Positions 1 through 7,600 of a stretch of 7,752 nucleotides of DNA are shown here, one piece after another. This stretch comes from an uncultured Desulfobulbus sp. (GTDB lineage: Bacteria; Desulfobacterota; Desulfobulbia; Desulfobulbales; Desulfobulbaceae), in contig CAMNHX010000065.1 of NCBI GenBank assembly GCA_946539945.1, forward strand, positions 1 through 7,752, given 5' to 3'. Numbering within the stretch: the first letter of the stretch is position 1; the number at the start of each line of letters is the position of its first letter. The position numbers and the translations under genes are program-made. The notes below the pieces were generated by a model that had not been told where the DNA came from, ran no database searches, and saw only the letters and a program-made list of their open reading frames with translations.

Positions 1-742
1 TTGAAAATTCTATAGTTCCTGTTATATTACCTTTTATATTTTCAACAGTTTTCGCCATTGTCATTATCGAACCTTCACGTAAACGGCGAATGTATATTTT
101 CTCCCCTCTATGAGAAACTCTCTTTGCTTTCAGCATCAACTCTACTGTGAATAATTCATCTTCATGGTAAATCCCTTCATAAAATTCTATTTCACTCTCT
201 TCGAGAAACGAGTGCTTTATCAGATAAAGCCATACTTGCGGAAAAAAATCAGTGTTTTTTATAAATTGCGTAAACAGTTCTTCTCCTGTTACAATATTTT
301 CATATTTTCTCTTTCTTATATTAAGTTTTCTATCCTTATATTTTTTCTCAACAATTTCATTATCAAAAATTCTCTCCATATCAAAATACAAGATATCCAG
401 ATTATTATTTGATATTTCATTATATAAATATAGGAGAGAATTCTCCCTGATCATGTCATCACTATCAAGAAAAAGAATATACTCACCACATACCAATGAC
501 AATCCTCTATTCCTCGATTCTGATATCCCTGAATTGTTCTGGGTAAAAACCTTGACTCTTGGGTCTCTTTCGGAGAACTCCTCTAATATCTGCAAACTCT
601 TGTCAGTCGATCCATCATCAACACAGATAACTTCAATATCATTCAAGTCTTGATGAAGCAAGACACTCTCAAGACATGGTTTTAGCCATGATTCTACATT
701 ATAAACAGGAATAACCACTGAAATCTTGCATTGATGTATCAT
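1..742 (-). CDS. Family 2 glycosyltransferase (GT-A fold), 3' end cut by the left edge
   Basis: Likely transfers a sugar from a nucleotide-sugar donor during surface polysaccharide assembly (capsule, O-antigen or exopolysaccharide) at the cytoplasmic face of the membrane. The frame starts at ATG 740-742 and stays open to the left edge, giving 247 visible residues without a stop. The N-terminus is a typical GT2 Rossmann-like start (ISVVIPVYNVESWL, residues 7-20), followed by DDGSTD at 42-47, the QNNSGISESRNRG segment at 68-80, the metal-binding DSDD at 93-96, and a HED motif at 193-195 of the kind seen in capsular GT2 enzymes. A GAGG lies 10 nt before the ATG. The C-terminal end is missing. 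The gene is far more AT-rich than the chemosensory genes (13 G/C of 60 at 361-420), suggesting a separate origin. It follows the receptor gene on the same strand but is separated by a terminator and about 350 bases. The acceptor and sugar cannot be read from the sequence. Confidence 0.95.
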   Translation of the reverse strand, partial: MIHQCKISVVIPVYNVESWLKPCLESVLLHQDLNDIEVICVDDGSTDKSLQILEEFSERDPRVKVFTQNNSGISESRNRGLSLVCGEYILFLDSDDMIRENSLLYLYNEISNNNLDILYFDMERIFDNEIVEKKYKDRKLNIRKRKYENIVTGEELFTQFIKNTDFFPQVWLYLIKHSFLEESEIEFYEGIYHEDELFTVELMLKAKRVSHRGEKIYIRRLREGSIMTMAKTVENIKGNITGTIEFS

Positions 743-1094
743 ATAAGTATAACCTCAATTTCCTGGGTATTTTGTAGTTGAAATTCTACAGATCCGCAGC
801 GGTTGTTTCCCTTTTCAACAGAGTGATATGATTCTAGAGTATTTCCATTTTGTCCTTTTACGACTTTCCCGTTTCGTTGGAAAGCCTGAAGCGCGAAGCG
901 CTGATTTTGCAGTGCGAAGCACGGCAAAAGTCAATCTCTTGAAGAATACCGGGAAGGTGGCAGGAGATGGACTTTTACCGTGCTTCGCATTGAAAAGTCG
1001 CTTCGTTCAGCATGACATAAAAAGTGAAAACGGAATTGCTCTATCGTTCAGAATGGCTTGGGGTTTGTGCAAAGCCCATGTGCCTGTTATACAG
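743..1094. other. Intergenic region between glycosyltransferase and chemosensory operon
   Basis: No convincing gene lies here. The stretch holds a REP-like palindromic repeat (about 890-1016) and a small hairpin with one G/G mismatch at 1059-1078 (TGGG and TTTG arms pairing with CAAA and CCCA). The minus strand also has a 62-codon frame, 739-927, whose TGA stop overlaps the glycosyltransferase ATG as ATGA. The right part of that frame is made of repeat sequence, while the left part (about 740-880) is AT-rich like the glycosyltransferase. It may be the 3' remnant of a former upstream gene or chance. I see no promoter that I would defend for the glycosyltransferase. Confidence 0.6.
890..1016. 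repeat. REP-like palindromic element with GAA/TTC mini-hairpins
   Basis: Two mini-hairpins with GAA triloops stand side by side: AGCGC-GAA-GCGCT at 890-902 and GTGC-GAA-GCAC at 912-922. The second belongs to an 18-nt arm (913-930) that is inverted at 972-989 with one mismatch. Pairing can be extended outward, with gaps, so that 894-900 (CGAAGCG) meets 999-1005 (CGCTTCG). The whole forms a long imperfect hairpin with a loop of about 40 nt. CTGAACGA on the minus strand occurs twice nearby, around 1002-1012 and 1044-1052. This structure is typical of dispersed intergenic palindromes of the REP/MITE class. Whether copies exist elsewhere in the genome cannot be seen here. Confidence 0.6.
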
Positions 1095-1126
1095 AAAAAA
1101 GGCCGTGCAGTTATGCACGGCCTTTT
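1095..1126 (-). terminator. Rho-independent terminator of the chemosensory operon
   Basis: A perfect 13-bp stem pairs 1097-1109 with 1114-1126 around the four-base loop 1110-1113. The core is GGCCGTGCA/TGCACGGCC. Read on the minus strand it ends in six T residues (A-run 1095-1100 on the plus strand). It begins 25 nt after the receptor stop codon, so it closes the operon and isolates it from the glycosyltransferase. The plus-strand reading also ends in TTTT, so weak bidirectional action is possible, but no plus-strand gene approaches it. Confidence 0.92.
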
Positions 1127-1151
1127 GAAAGGAGACGCAACGCCACTCCTC

Positions 1152-3308
1152 TTACACCGCTTCAATCTTGAACACATCCACAGCGGCGCGTAGCTCGCTG
1201 GCCGTGTTGTTCAAAACAGACATCAAACGGTTGGTTTCCTGCGTGCTATTGGCTGTCTTGGTGCTGACCTCGCCAACCGCCACCATACTCTCCACAATCA
1301 CCACAGACTTTTCTTCCTGATCCGCAGCAGACTGGGAAATGGACTGGATCAGTTCGGCAAGCTGGTTGGAAACCGTCTCAATCTCCTGCAGCTTGACATA
1401 CGCACCATCAGAGAGTTGGGAACCCTGCACCACCTTGCTGATGCTCTCGTCCATGCGCTTGCCCGCATCCTTAATTTCAGCCTGGATGCTCTTGATCAGG
1501 GTGTCAATCTGCTTGGTCGAGTTGCTGGAGCTTTCAGCCAGACGCTGAACCTCTTCAGCAACAACCGCAAAGCCGTGTCCGGCCTCGCCAGCCATGGCCG
1601 CCTGGATGGAGGCATTCAGGGCCAGAATGGAGGTGCGGTCGGCGATATTGTTGATGATCTCAACAACGTTGCCGATTTCCATGGAGCTTTCGCCCAGACG
1701 CTTGATCGAGCGGGCGGTCTCGTTGATCTGATCGCGGATCTCGTCCATGGCGCGGTGGGTCTGTTCTACCGCTTCAGCGCCAGCGCGGGCGTTGGCTTGG
1801 GAAATCTGCGACACCTGCGCCGACTGGGCCGCGTTTTTCGCAACCTGGCGGATGGACTCGGCAATGCCGTGAATGGCCGCAATGGTCTCGTTGACCTGCT
1901 GGCTCTGCTCCATACTATGCACAGCCAGTTCAGAGGTCAGGGCAGACACGTCTGCAGCAGTCTTGTCCACAGCGTTGCTCGCGCCCTTTACCTGCCGCAC
2001 GATGCCGCCAAACTGCTCGGCCATGGTGTTGACCGAATCCGCCAGAGCGCCGGTCACGTCTTCAGTCACTTCAGCCCGCACGGTCAGATCGCCTTCAGTC
2101 AGCTCGTCAATTTCCAGCATGAGCTTCATAAAGGATTCCTGCAGCTTTTCCTGATCATCCTGCGACTGGATCATGGTGGTCATGTTGTCCAGCATGGCGT
2201 TCAGGGAGGACGCCATGATGCCCAGTTCATCCTGGGTAACCACCTCGGTACGGGCATCGAAGTTGCCGATGCCCAGTTCACCCAGAAGCGTCATGATCTT
2301 GTCAATCTGGTTGGTCAGGCCACGGGAGATGATCCAGGCCAGAAACACACCCAGAAGAACTGCCACCAGCGTGGCAAAGACAATGGCAAAGGTCATGAAG
2401 GACCGGGAGGACTGCAGCTGCCGCCCAATATTGGTCTGCTTGGCCATGGCCCCGTCCATAACTGCCTTGAGCGCAGGATTGGTCTGGGTGATCGCCTGAT
2501 CAAGCGCCTCGAACTGGGTGTCAATAACCTTGTTGGCCTTTTGCAGGGCCTCAAAGTCCTGTATGAATTGGGCGACCTGTTTTTTGAAGACGCCCTGTTG
2601 GACAGCGGCAGCGGTGCGCAGGAAGGTAGCGGCCTCTTCCTGAACATCCTGTGCGTGTCCACTGTCAGACTTGAGCAGGTAGAGATAATAGCTTTCCACA
2701 AAACGGTGAAACTGGTACACCACGTCCGCCGGGATCCCGCCAGCCTTGACGTTTTTCTCCATCTGCTTCAGTGAGGCTTGCAACTTGTCCAGCAGACCAG
2801 AATCCTGGGCAAATTTCTGATCCAGCGCATCGATAGTGGCAAAAAAATCCTGGGCGTAGCTGTTCACCGCTGCCAGGGCCTTGGCGTTCAGATTCTTCTG
2901 CTCCTCTTCAGCCAGTTGCGACATCTGGTTCAGGGTATTCTGCGCTTCAGTGAACGCTGTCTTGAAACGGGGAATATGTACGGCCTTGGCCTTTTGCGGT
3001 TCTCCGGCTGCGTAGATGTGACGGCAGGTGTCTTCCTCCCGTGCCATCCAGTCCACCTGGGTTTGCGCCTCAAGGCTCAAACCGACCAGCTTGCTCTGGA
3101 CATTAAGCATCCTGTCCAGCTTTCTGCCGGAAACGCCCAAGCCAATCAGGGCAACCAGGGCTACCAGCAAGGTCATGGCAAGAATGACCAGAAAGCCAAC
3201 CAGAATTTTGCCGCGAATGCTCAAGCCGCCTGTGAGCCTTGAAAGCAGATCCGTACCGCCTCCAAGGATCGCCTGCTCCTCTACCTGTTCTCCAAGCCGC
3301 TCTTCCAT
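1152..3308 (-). CDS. Methyl-accepting chemotaxis receptor, PilJ-like, with tandem HAMP modules
   Basis: Inner-membrane chemoreceptor of 718 residues that controls the CheA-type kinase encoded upstream. A charged cytoplasmic leader (1-32) precedes a first membrane helix (about 34-58). A large, almost wholly helical periplasmic sensor follows (about 60-302), near the size of helical bimodular or PilJ-type domains. The second membrane helix is about 303-327. Next come a HAMP domain (about 328-381) and a second HAMP-like module (about 390-443, with [19 protein letters not shown]). The signalling domain (about 455-715) has a hairpin tip at 551-593 containing [20 protein letters not shown], closer to PilJ than to the usual ALNAAIEAARAGE form. 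No CheR-tethering pentapeptide ends the protein; it stops in DVFKIEAV. The ATG at 3306-3308 follows GGAGGAACA, a strong ribosome-binding site. It is the last gene before the terminator. The ligand is not evident. The PilJ-type assignment is inference from the tip and second HAMP. Confidence 0.96.
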   Translation of the reverse strand: MEERLGEQVEEQAILGGGTDLLSRLTGGLSIRGKILVGFLVILAMTLLVALVALIGLGVSGRKLDRMLNVQSKLVGLSLEAQTQVDWMAREEDTCRHIYAAGEPQKAKAVHIPRFKTAFTEAQNTLNQMSQLAEEEQKNLNAKALAAVNSYAQDFFATIDALDQKFAQDSGLLDKLQASLKQMEKNVKAGGIPADVVYQFHRFVESYYLYLLKSDSGHAQDVQEEAATFLRTAAAVQQGVFKKQVAQFIQDFEALQKANKVIDTQFEALDQAITQTNPALKAVMDGAMAKQTNIGRQLQSSRSFMTFAIVFATLVAVLLGVFLAWIISRGLTNQIDKIMTLLGELGIGNFDARTEVVTQDELGIMASSLNAMLDNMTTMIQSQDDQEKLQESFMKLMLEIDELTEGDLTVRAEVTEDVTGALADSVNTMAEQFGGIVRQVKGASNAVDKTAADVSALTSELAVHSMEQSQQVNETIAAIHGIAESIRQVAKNAAQSAQVSQISQANARAGAEAVEQTHRAMDEIRDQINETARSIKRLGESSMEIGNVVEIINNIADRTSILALNASIQAAMAGEAGHGFAVVAEEVQRLAESSSNSTKQIDTLIKSIQAEIKDAGKRMDESISKVVQGSQLSDGAYVKLQEIETVSNQLAELIQSISQSAADQEEKSVVIVESMVAVGEVSTKTANSTQETNRLMSVLNNTASELRAAVDVFKIEAV

Positions 3309-3362
3309 TGTTCCTCCATCATTGTCTGCCAGTTCTGTGCGCTGTCCCAGTGCAGTTTGGCC

Positions 3363-3518
3363 TTACTTCTTCATATAGGCATCAATGCCTTCTTCGCGCC
3401 ACACTTTGAGCGTTTTTTCATCTTTGGGATTGATTTTGACGCCAAGAGCATTCACTGGCACCGAATGTTTTTGTTGAATGGCAATCCAGTTCTTTTTGAT
3501 TCGTTCATCCAATGGCAT
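3363..3518 (-). CDS. Small 51-residue protein of unknown function in the chemosensory operon
   Basis: A short frame runs from ATG 3516-3518 to TAA 3363-3365 and fits between the second CheW gene (83 nt upstream) and the receptor gene (54 nt downstream), all on the same strand. GGAGG lies 8 nt before the ATG, one of the best ribosome-binding sites in the window, and a perfect 6-bp hairpin sits directly upstream of it. The product starts MPLDERIKKNWIAIQQKH, has a middle with ALGVKINPKDEKTLKVW, and ends in REEGIDAYMKK. It is soluble, highly charged and Lys-rich, with no cysteine, signal peptide or membrane segment. A helix is plausible at each end with a central turn around NPKD. I do not recognise the family. 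Its place suggests a co-expressed accessory to the receptor or kinase array, but that rests on context only. The signal and snug fit make a chance frame unlikely. Confidence 0.75.
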   Translation of the reverse strand: MPLDERIKKNWIAIQQKHSVPVNALGVKINPKDEKTLKVWREEGIDAYMKK

Positions 3519-3547
3519 CCTTCACTCCTCCGTGAGCCTGCGCTCAC
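3519..3547 (-). promoter_or_regulatory. Hairpin next to the Shine-Dalgarno of the small gene
   Basis: On the minus strand, GTGAGC-GCAG-GCTCAC forms a perfect 6-bp stem with a four-base loop (3532-3537 with 3542-3547). GGAGG follows immediately and the ATG comes 8 nt later. The ribosome-binding site decides the start of the 51-codon gene. The hairpin could keep the site exposed, protect a processed 5' end or act as a weak pause. No function can be assigned from sequence alone. Confidence 0.45.
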
Positions 3548-3601
3548 CATTCGCGACATTCTGTCCTGCCGTATTCTGGCTGCACCCAGCGATGCAAAGA
3601 T

Positions 3602-4153
3602 TCATGCCTTTTTTTCCTGTGTGGCGTCCTGCGCCTGAAAACGGAAGGTTCCCAGGACAATGGCGTCAAAATCCATCAGCACTGCCCGGTGCTCGCGCAC
3701 CTGAAAAAAGCCCAGTTCCAGTCCCTGTCCGTCAAAGGATGGCGGTGCCTGCAAGGGCGGAAAGGGACCTGCGGCATCCCGGTCCGTCAGCTTGAAGGTG
3801 AGTACGTTTCCAGAACAGGTCATGGCCAGTCGCAAGAATTCTCCACTTGCCGCGTCGGTTTGTCCAGTACGAATCACCAAAATCTGGCGTATTGGGGCAT
3901 TTTTTTTGCGTTCCGTGCCGCCGCCACAGAGCAGATCCACGTCAACAACCGGAATCAGGGTGTCGTGCCGCAAAATACATCCCAGCAAATAGGGAGGACT
4001 GAAAGGAACCGGATACAGCCGGGTAGAATGCCCCACTACCTCGACCACCTGGTTCTGGGTAAACAGACAGCCCCACGCTTCACCTTCCTGCTGGCCCACA
4101 GTCAGGGGCAGCAGAAAAAAACGCCGGAGCAGCGCCGCATTGTCGTTTCTCAT
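3602..4153 (-). CDS. cheW: CheW-like scaffold protein (second CheW of the operon)
   Basis: Cytoplasmic coupling protein of 183 residues that links the receptor to the kinase's CheW-like domain. The CheW fold is recognisable: a first strand set around FFLLPLTVG to FTQNQVVEVVG (12-41), then SPPYLLGCILRHDTLIPVVD (52-71), which matches the family's glycine-rich NLRGxIIPVVDL block. ILVIRT follows at 91-96, and a final GFFQVREHRAVLMDFDAIV stretch at 148-166. The segment between is longer and more Pro/Gly-rich (about 126-146) than in classical CheW. The ATG at 4151-4153 overlaps the TGA of the preceding CheW gene as ATGA, implying translational coupling. The usual NLRG is replaced by ILRH. It may correspond to PilI or ChpC of the Pil-Chp system, but the sequence alone does not settle which. 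Confidence 0.9.
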   Translation of the reverse strand: MRNDNAALLRRFFLLPLTVGQQEGEAWGCLFTQNQVVEVVGHSTRLYPVPFSPPYLLGCILRHDTLIPVVDVDLLCGGGTERKKNAPIRQILVIRTGQTDAASGEFLRLAMTCSGNVLTFKLTDRDAAGPFPPLQAPPSFDGQGLELGFFQVREHRAVLMDFDAIVLGTFRFQAQDATQEKKA

Positions 4154-4611
4154 CTTTTTTGCTGCATCAAGAGCTTTTTTTTGCGCAAGTAGGCGATCTT
4201 GTCTGTGGCCCGGATCAGTTCGCCCGGGTTGAGCTGCATGACCGCCTCGTTTCCGTTGACCAGCAGACCGGGGAGCATTTGGTGTGAAATCGCGCCAAAG
4301 GCAGCCGGCAGAGGACGCAGGGTGTCAGACCGGATGGCGCAGACCCGACCTGGGCCGTGCATGGGCAGAGCCAGCGTCCGGTCCTCGTGGCGCAGCACCA
4401 GAAAGTGATCTGGGGTCGTGTTCTCTGGCTGTGGCCAGTTCAGCAACAGTTCCAAGGGACACAGTTCCACAGTTTCACCCCCTGCTTCCCGCAGCCAGAC
4501 CCGGCCCTGCTTTTTTTCCAGTGTGCAGGGCTGATCCACAACTTTCTCCACAACCTCCTGCTCAAACAGACACCAAAAACCGCAGAGTTGCGCCAGAAAG
4601 ACCTCTTTCAC
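4150..4611 (-). CDS. Divergent CheW-like protein (first CheW of the operon)
   Basis: Small cytoplasmic protein of 153 residues, probably a second adaptor in the receptor-kinase array. Similarity to CheW is weaker than for its neighbour but follows the fold: a short first strand pair (LCGFWCLFEQEVVEKVV, 9-25), a mid-domain VELCPLELLL, HFLVLRHEDRTLALPM (69-84) and a closing MLPGLLVNGNEAVMQLNPGELI (112-133). The glycine-rich core loop of CheW is much reduced. There are five cysteines (10, 14, 29, 51, 91). The tail is very basic (YLRKKKLLMQQKR). The start is a GTG at 4609-4611 that overlaps the kinase TGA as GTGA, with GGGAGG seven nt upstream. Its stop overlaps the next CheW gene. A degenerate CheW with a regulatory or targeting role is an alternative to a true scaffold. 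Confidence 0.85.
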   Translation of the reverse strand: MKEVFLAQLCGFWCLFEQEVVEKVVDQPCTLEKKQGRVWLREAGGETVELCPLELLLNWPQPENTTPDHFLVLRHEDRTLALPMHGPGRVCAIRSDTLRPLPAAFGAISHQMLPGLLVNGNEAVMQLNPGELIRATDKIAYLRKKKLLMQQKR

Positions 4612-7600
4612 TGTACCGCCTCCCTTTGCCGCGTACTGGACTCACTGCGCTGATGCCCTGTGAGACGCAAGACAGCGTTGACAAAGTCTTCGTCCTTGGG
4701 CGGCTTGTTCAAAAAGACCGAAGCGCCCAGTTCCATCGCCTTGTTGCGGTGTTTGTCCGATGTTCTCGAAGTCAGCATGATCACCGGAATGTCCTTGTGA
4801 TCCTGCAGGTTGGCTTTCAGGGCCAGAAATTCAAAGCCGTTCATTCTGGGCATTTCCACGTCAAGCAGGATGCAGTCAGGCTGGACTGCATCCAGCTGCT
4901 CAAAGGCATCCTGGCCGTCCTTGGCTTCAACCGGGACCCAGCCGTGACTGGTCACCAAGCGGCTCATGACGCGGCGGATGGAAATAGAGTCATCCACGAT
5001 CATGACAGTCAGGGCCTTGGGTTTGGCCTCCTTCCTGACTTCAAGTTCAGGCTGCTCCTGCTGCCTGTAGGCTGTCAGCAACTCTGCCATGTTCAGCAGC
5101 GGAATGACCGTGCCGTCACCCATGACTGCCGCACCCGCAATGCCGGTCACAGCACGCAGATGGTTGCCCAGTCCCTTGAGCACCACTTCCTTCTGCCCGG
5201 TAATGTGCGGGATGCGGATGCCTGCCAGTTCGCCCTCTACCGCGATGGTGAATACCAAAGGCTCCACGTTTTCCTGCTCTTCAAGGATAACCTGGCGGCG
5301 CAACAGGAGCGGCAGGCTGTAGAGTGGTGTTTGACGCCCCTCGCGCAGGAAACTGTGGCCGTCCGGGGCAATGCTGGCAGCCTCGATGCGGTGGATGTCC
5401 AGAATTTCATTCAGGGCAATGCCGTAGGTAACACCCTCAAACTCCACCAGGAGCGCCCGGACCACGCCCAGGGTCAGGGGAACCCGGATGGTAAAGGTCG
5501 TGCCCTGTCCCGGCTTCGTGTCCACGGCAATTGTGCCCTGCAAGTCATGGACATTTTGCTTGACCACGTCCATACCCACGCCACGCCCGGAAATCTGGGT
5601 GATGACTTTCTGGGTGCTGAAGCCCGGACTGAAGATCAGCTCAATCAGCTCCTTCTCGTCCATGCTGTCCACCGCATCGCCCACGGTCTGCCGGGCCTTG
5701 TCGCGGATGGAGTTGATATTGATGCCCTTGCCGTCGTCACTGTAGCGCACCACCACATGATGGCCTTCGCGTGCGCCTGCGATCCTGATGGTAGCAATGG
5801 GCGGCTTGCCGCTCGCCTCGCGTTCTGCCTGGTCTTCAATGCCGTGGTCCACCGAGTTGCGCACCAGGTGCATGAAGGGGTCTGCCAGCTTTTCCCAGAT
5901 GACGCGGTCCAGCTCAACCGTATCGCCTTCCATGGTCAGGCGCACGCGCTTCTGCAACCTGACTGCCGCGTCGCGCATGGTGCGGGAAAGACGCGGGGTC
6001 AGGATGGACATGGGGCAGAGGCGGGCGTGCATCATCTGGACCTGTAACTCGCGCACTACGCGATGCTGGCGGTTGATGTCCACACCCAGCCCGCTGTGGA
6101 TGGTTTCCAGATTGGTGTGCAGAGAGGCCACGTCAACAGCTGACTCGTTGAGGGCGCGGATAATCAGGTTGAGCTGGGTATAGTGATCCAGCTCCATGGC
6201 GTCAAATTCAGCCAGACTGGTATCGCCCTGGATTTCCTGCCGGGTCTGTTCGAGGCGGTCAAAGTGAAAGGAAAGCTGGTCAAGCGCCTTGACCTCGAAC
6301 TTGGTTTCAAGCTCCAGGGCAATGTCTTTCAGGCGGCGGACCGTCAAGTCCAGTTCTTCCAGTGCCCCCTGGAACAGCCCCATGTTCCGCTCAAAGCCGC
6401 TGACACCTACCAGAAGCTCGTTGGCCAGGTTGATGAACTTGTCAAGCTGGCTCTGCTGAATGCGGATGGTTTTGGCTGCCTCGCTTGCAGCAGCAGGCGT
6501 TTCCTGGGGTGGAGCAGCCTGTTGCTTCAGATGCGCACGGCGCTCTCCGGGCAACTTGACGGCAGCAGACGCTGCTTTGGTGGGTTCCTGCGTCGCTGCC
6601 GCCCCTGTTTTTTTCGGCGGTTCCGCGCTTTGCGTCACCTTGGAAACAGCCTGTTTGGCGAGACGTTCCGGCGGTTTGATAGCCTCCAGCTTGTCGCAGA
6701 CGTTGTCGATCCGGTCCCAGTTCACCAGGTCCGGGTCTTCCAGAAGCAGACCCAGAACGTCTACCGCGTCGCCAAGGGCGTCTGTCAGGGCGGCGTTCAC
6801 TGGCAGGGCCTTGGTCTGCACCCATTGCAACACCTCGACCACTTTGCCGGTATAGGCGCTGACATCGCCGTTGCCCAGGATCAGGGCATCCCTGCGCAGC
6901 GCCTGTACCTGTTCCAGGATTTTGGCAAGTTCCTCTGCCGCCTCCCCGGAAAGCGGGAGCTTGTCCGCAATCATGGTGTTCAGCCGCTGCACGGACTGGT
7001 GCAGGTTTGCCACATACACGTCAGCATTGTCCGCAAAGTTCCGACGCAACAGGGCAAGCTCCGGTTCGGAGAGTTGGGGGGACTCTTCGTCTGTACCGAC
7101 TTTTTCCTCCTTTCCAGAACTCTGTGCCGTCAGAGGCGGAGAGGTCTCGCCACTTGCCTCTGCCAGCCGGACAAAAATGTCCTGCTGCCGACCTGCCTCC
7201 ACAGAAGTCGGCTCTTCAACAATGGAACCCAGAAGATCAACGGATTCAGCCAGCAACGAAACCTGATCCGGGCTGATCTCCTGTGCCTTTTCAAAGAGCC
7301 AGTCGAGGTAGTCCTCTACCTTGTGGGCATAGCTGGAAATATCGGTAATGCCGATAACCGCAGACGCACCCTTGATGGTATGCACTGCCCGGCGGATGGT
7401 GCGCACCTCTTCGCGCAAAGTCTCGTCCATGGGCAGGGTTTCCGTGACCCGCCCTTCCAGCGCCTGCATGGACCGGCTGAGTTCCTGCAAATGCTCGTCT
7501 GCCTCTTCCATGAAGCCTTCGCGCAACATTTGCAGTTCTTCTGCACTGAACATGGCAGTGGAAGCCGTGCTGCCCGTATCCATTGCCGTGTCAGCCTCTG

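Noticed and set aside
252..653. Plus-strand open frame of 133 codons in the AT-rich region
   Set aside because: Ser/Leu/Phe-rich antisense shadow of the glycosyltransferase, whose motifs are clear on the other strand.
906..934. TTGACT as a -35 box on the minus strand for the glycosyltransferase
   Set aside because: The hexamer is good, but no -10 at 16-18 nt matches better than 3 of 6, and the site is inside the repeat.
828..1193. Plus-strand open frame of 121 codons
   Set aside because: It is made largely of the palindromic repeat, runs through the terminator and into the receptor 3' end on the opposite strand, so it is unlikely to be a gene.
1416..2774. Plus-strand open frame of 452 codons
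   Set aside because: Opposite the receptor gene; the His/Gly/Leu-rich product reflects reversed codon bias of the receptor and matches no family.
3548..3601. Possible internal promoter (TTGCAT, 17 nt, ATACGG) before the small gene
   Set aside because: The -10 is poor and no other element supports it; the tight operon makes read-through sufficient.
4284..6047. Plus-strand open frame of 587 codons
   Set aside because: It lies fully opposite the catalytic core of the kinase and two CheW genes, has a low-complexity His/Gln-rich product, and has no ribosome-binding context. It is an antisense shadow of a GC-rich gene.
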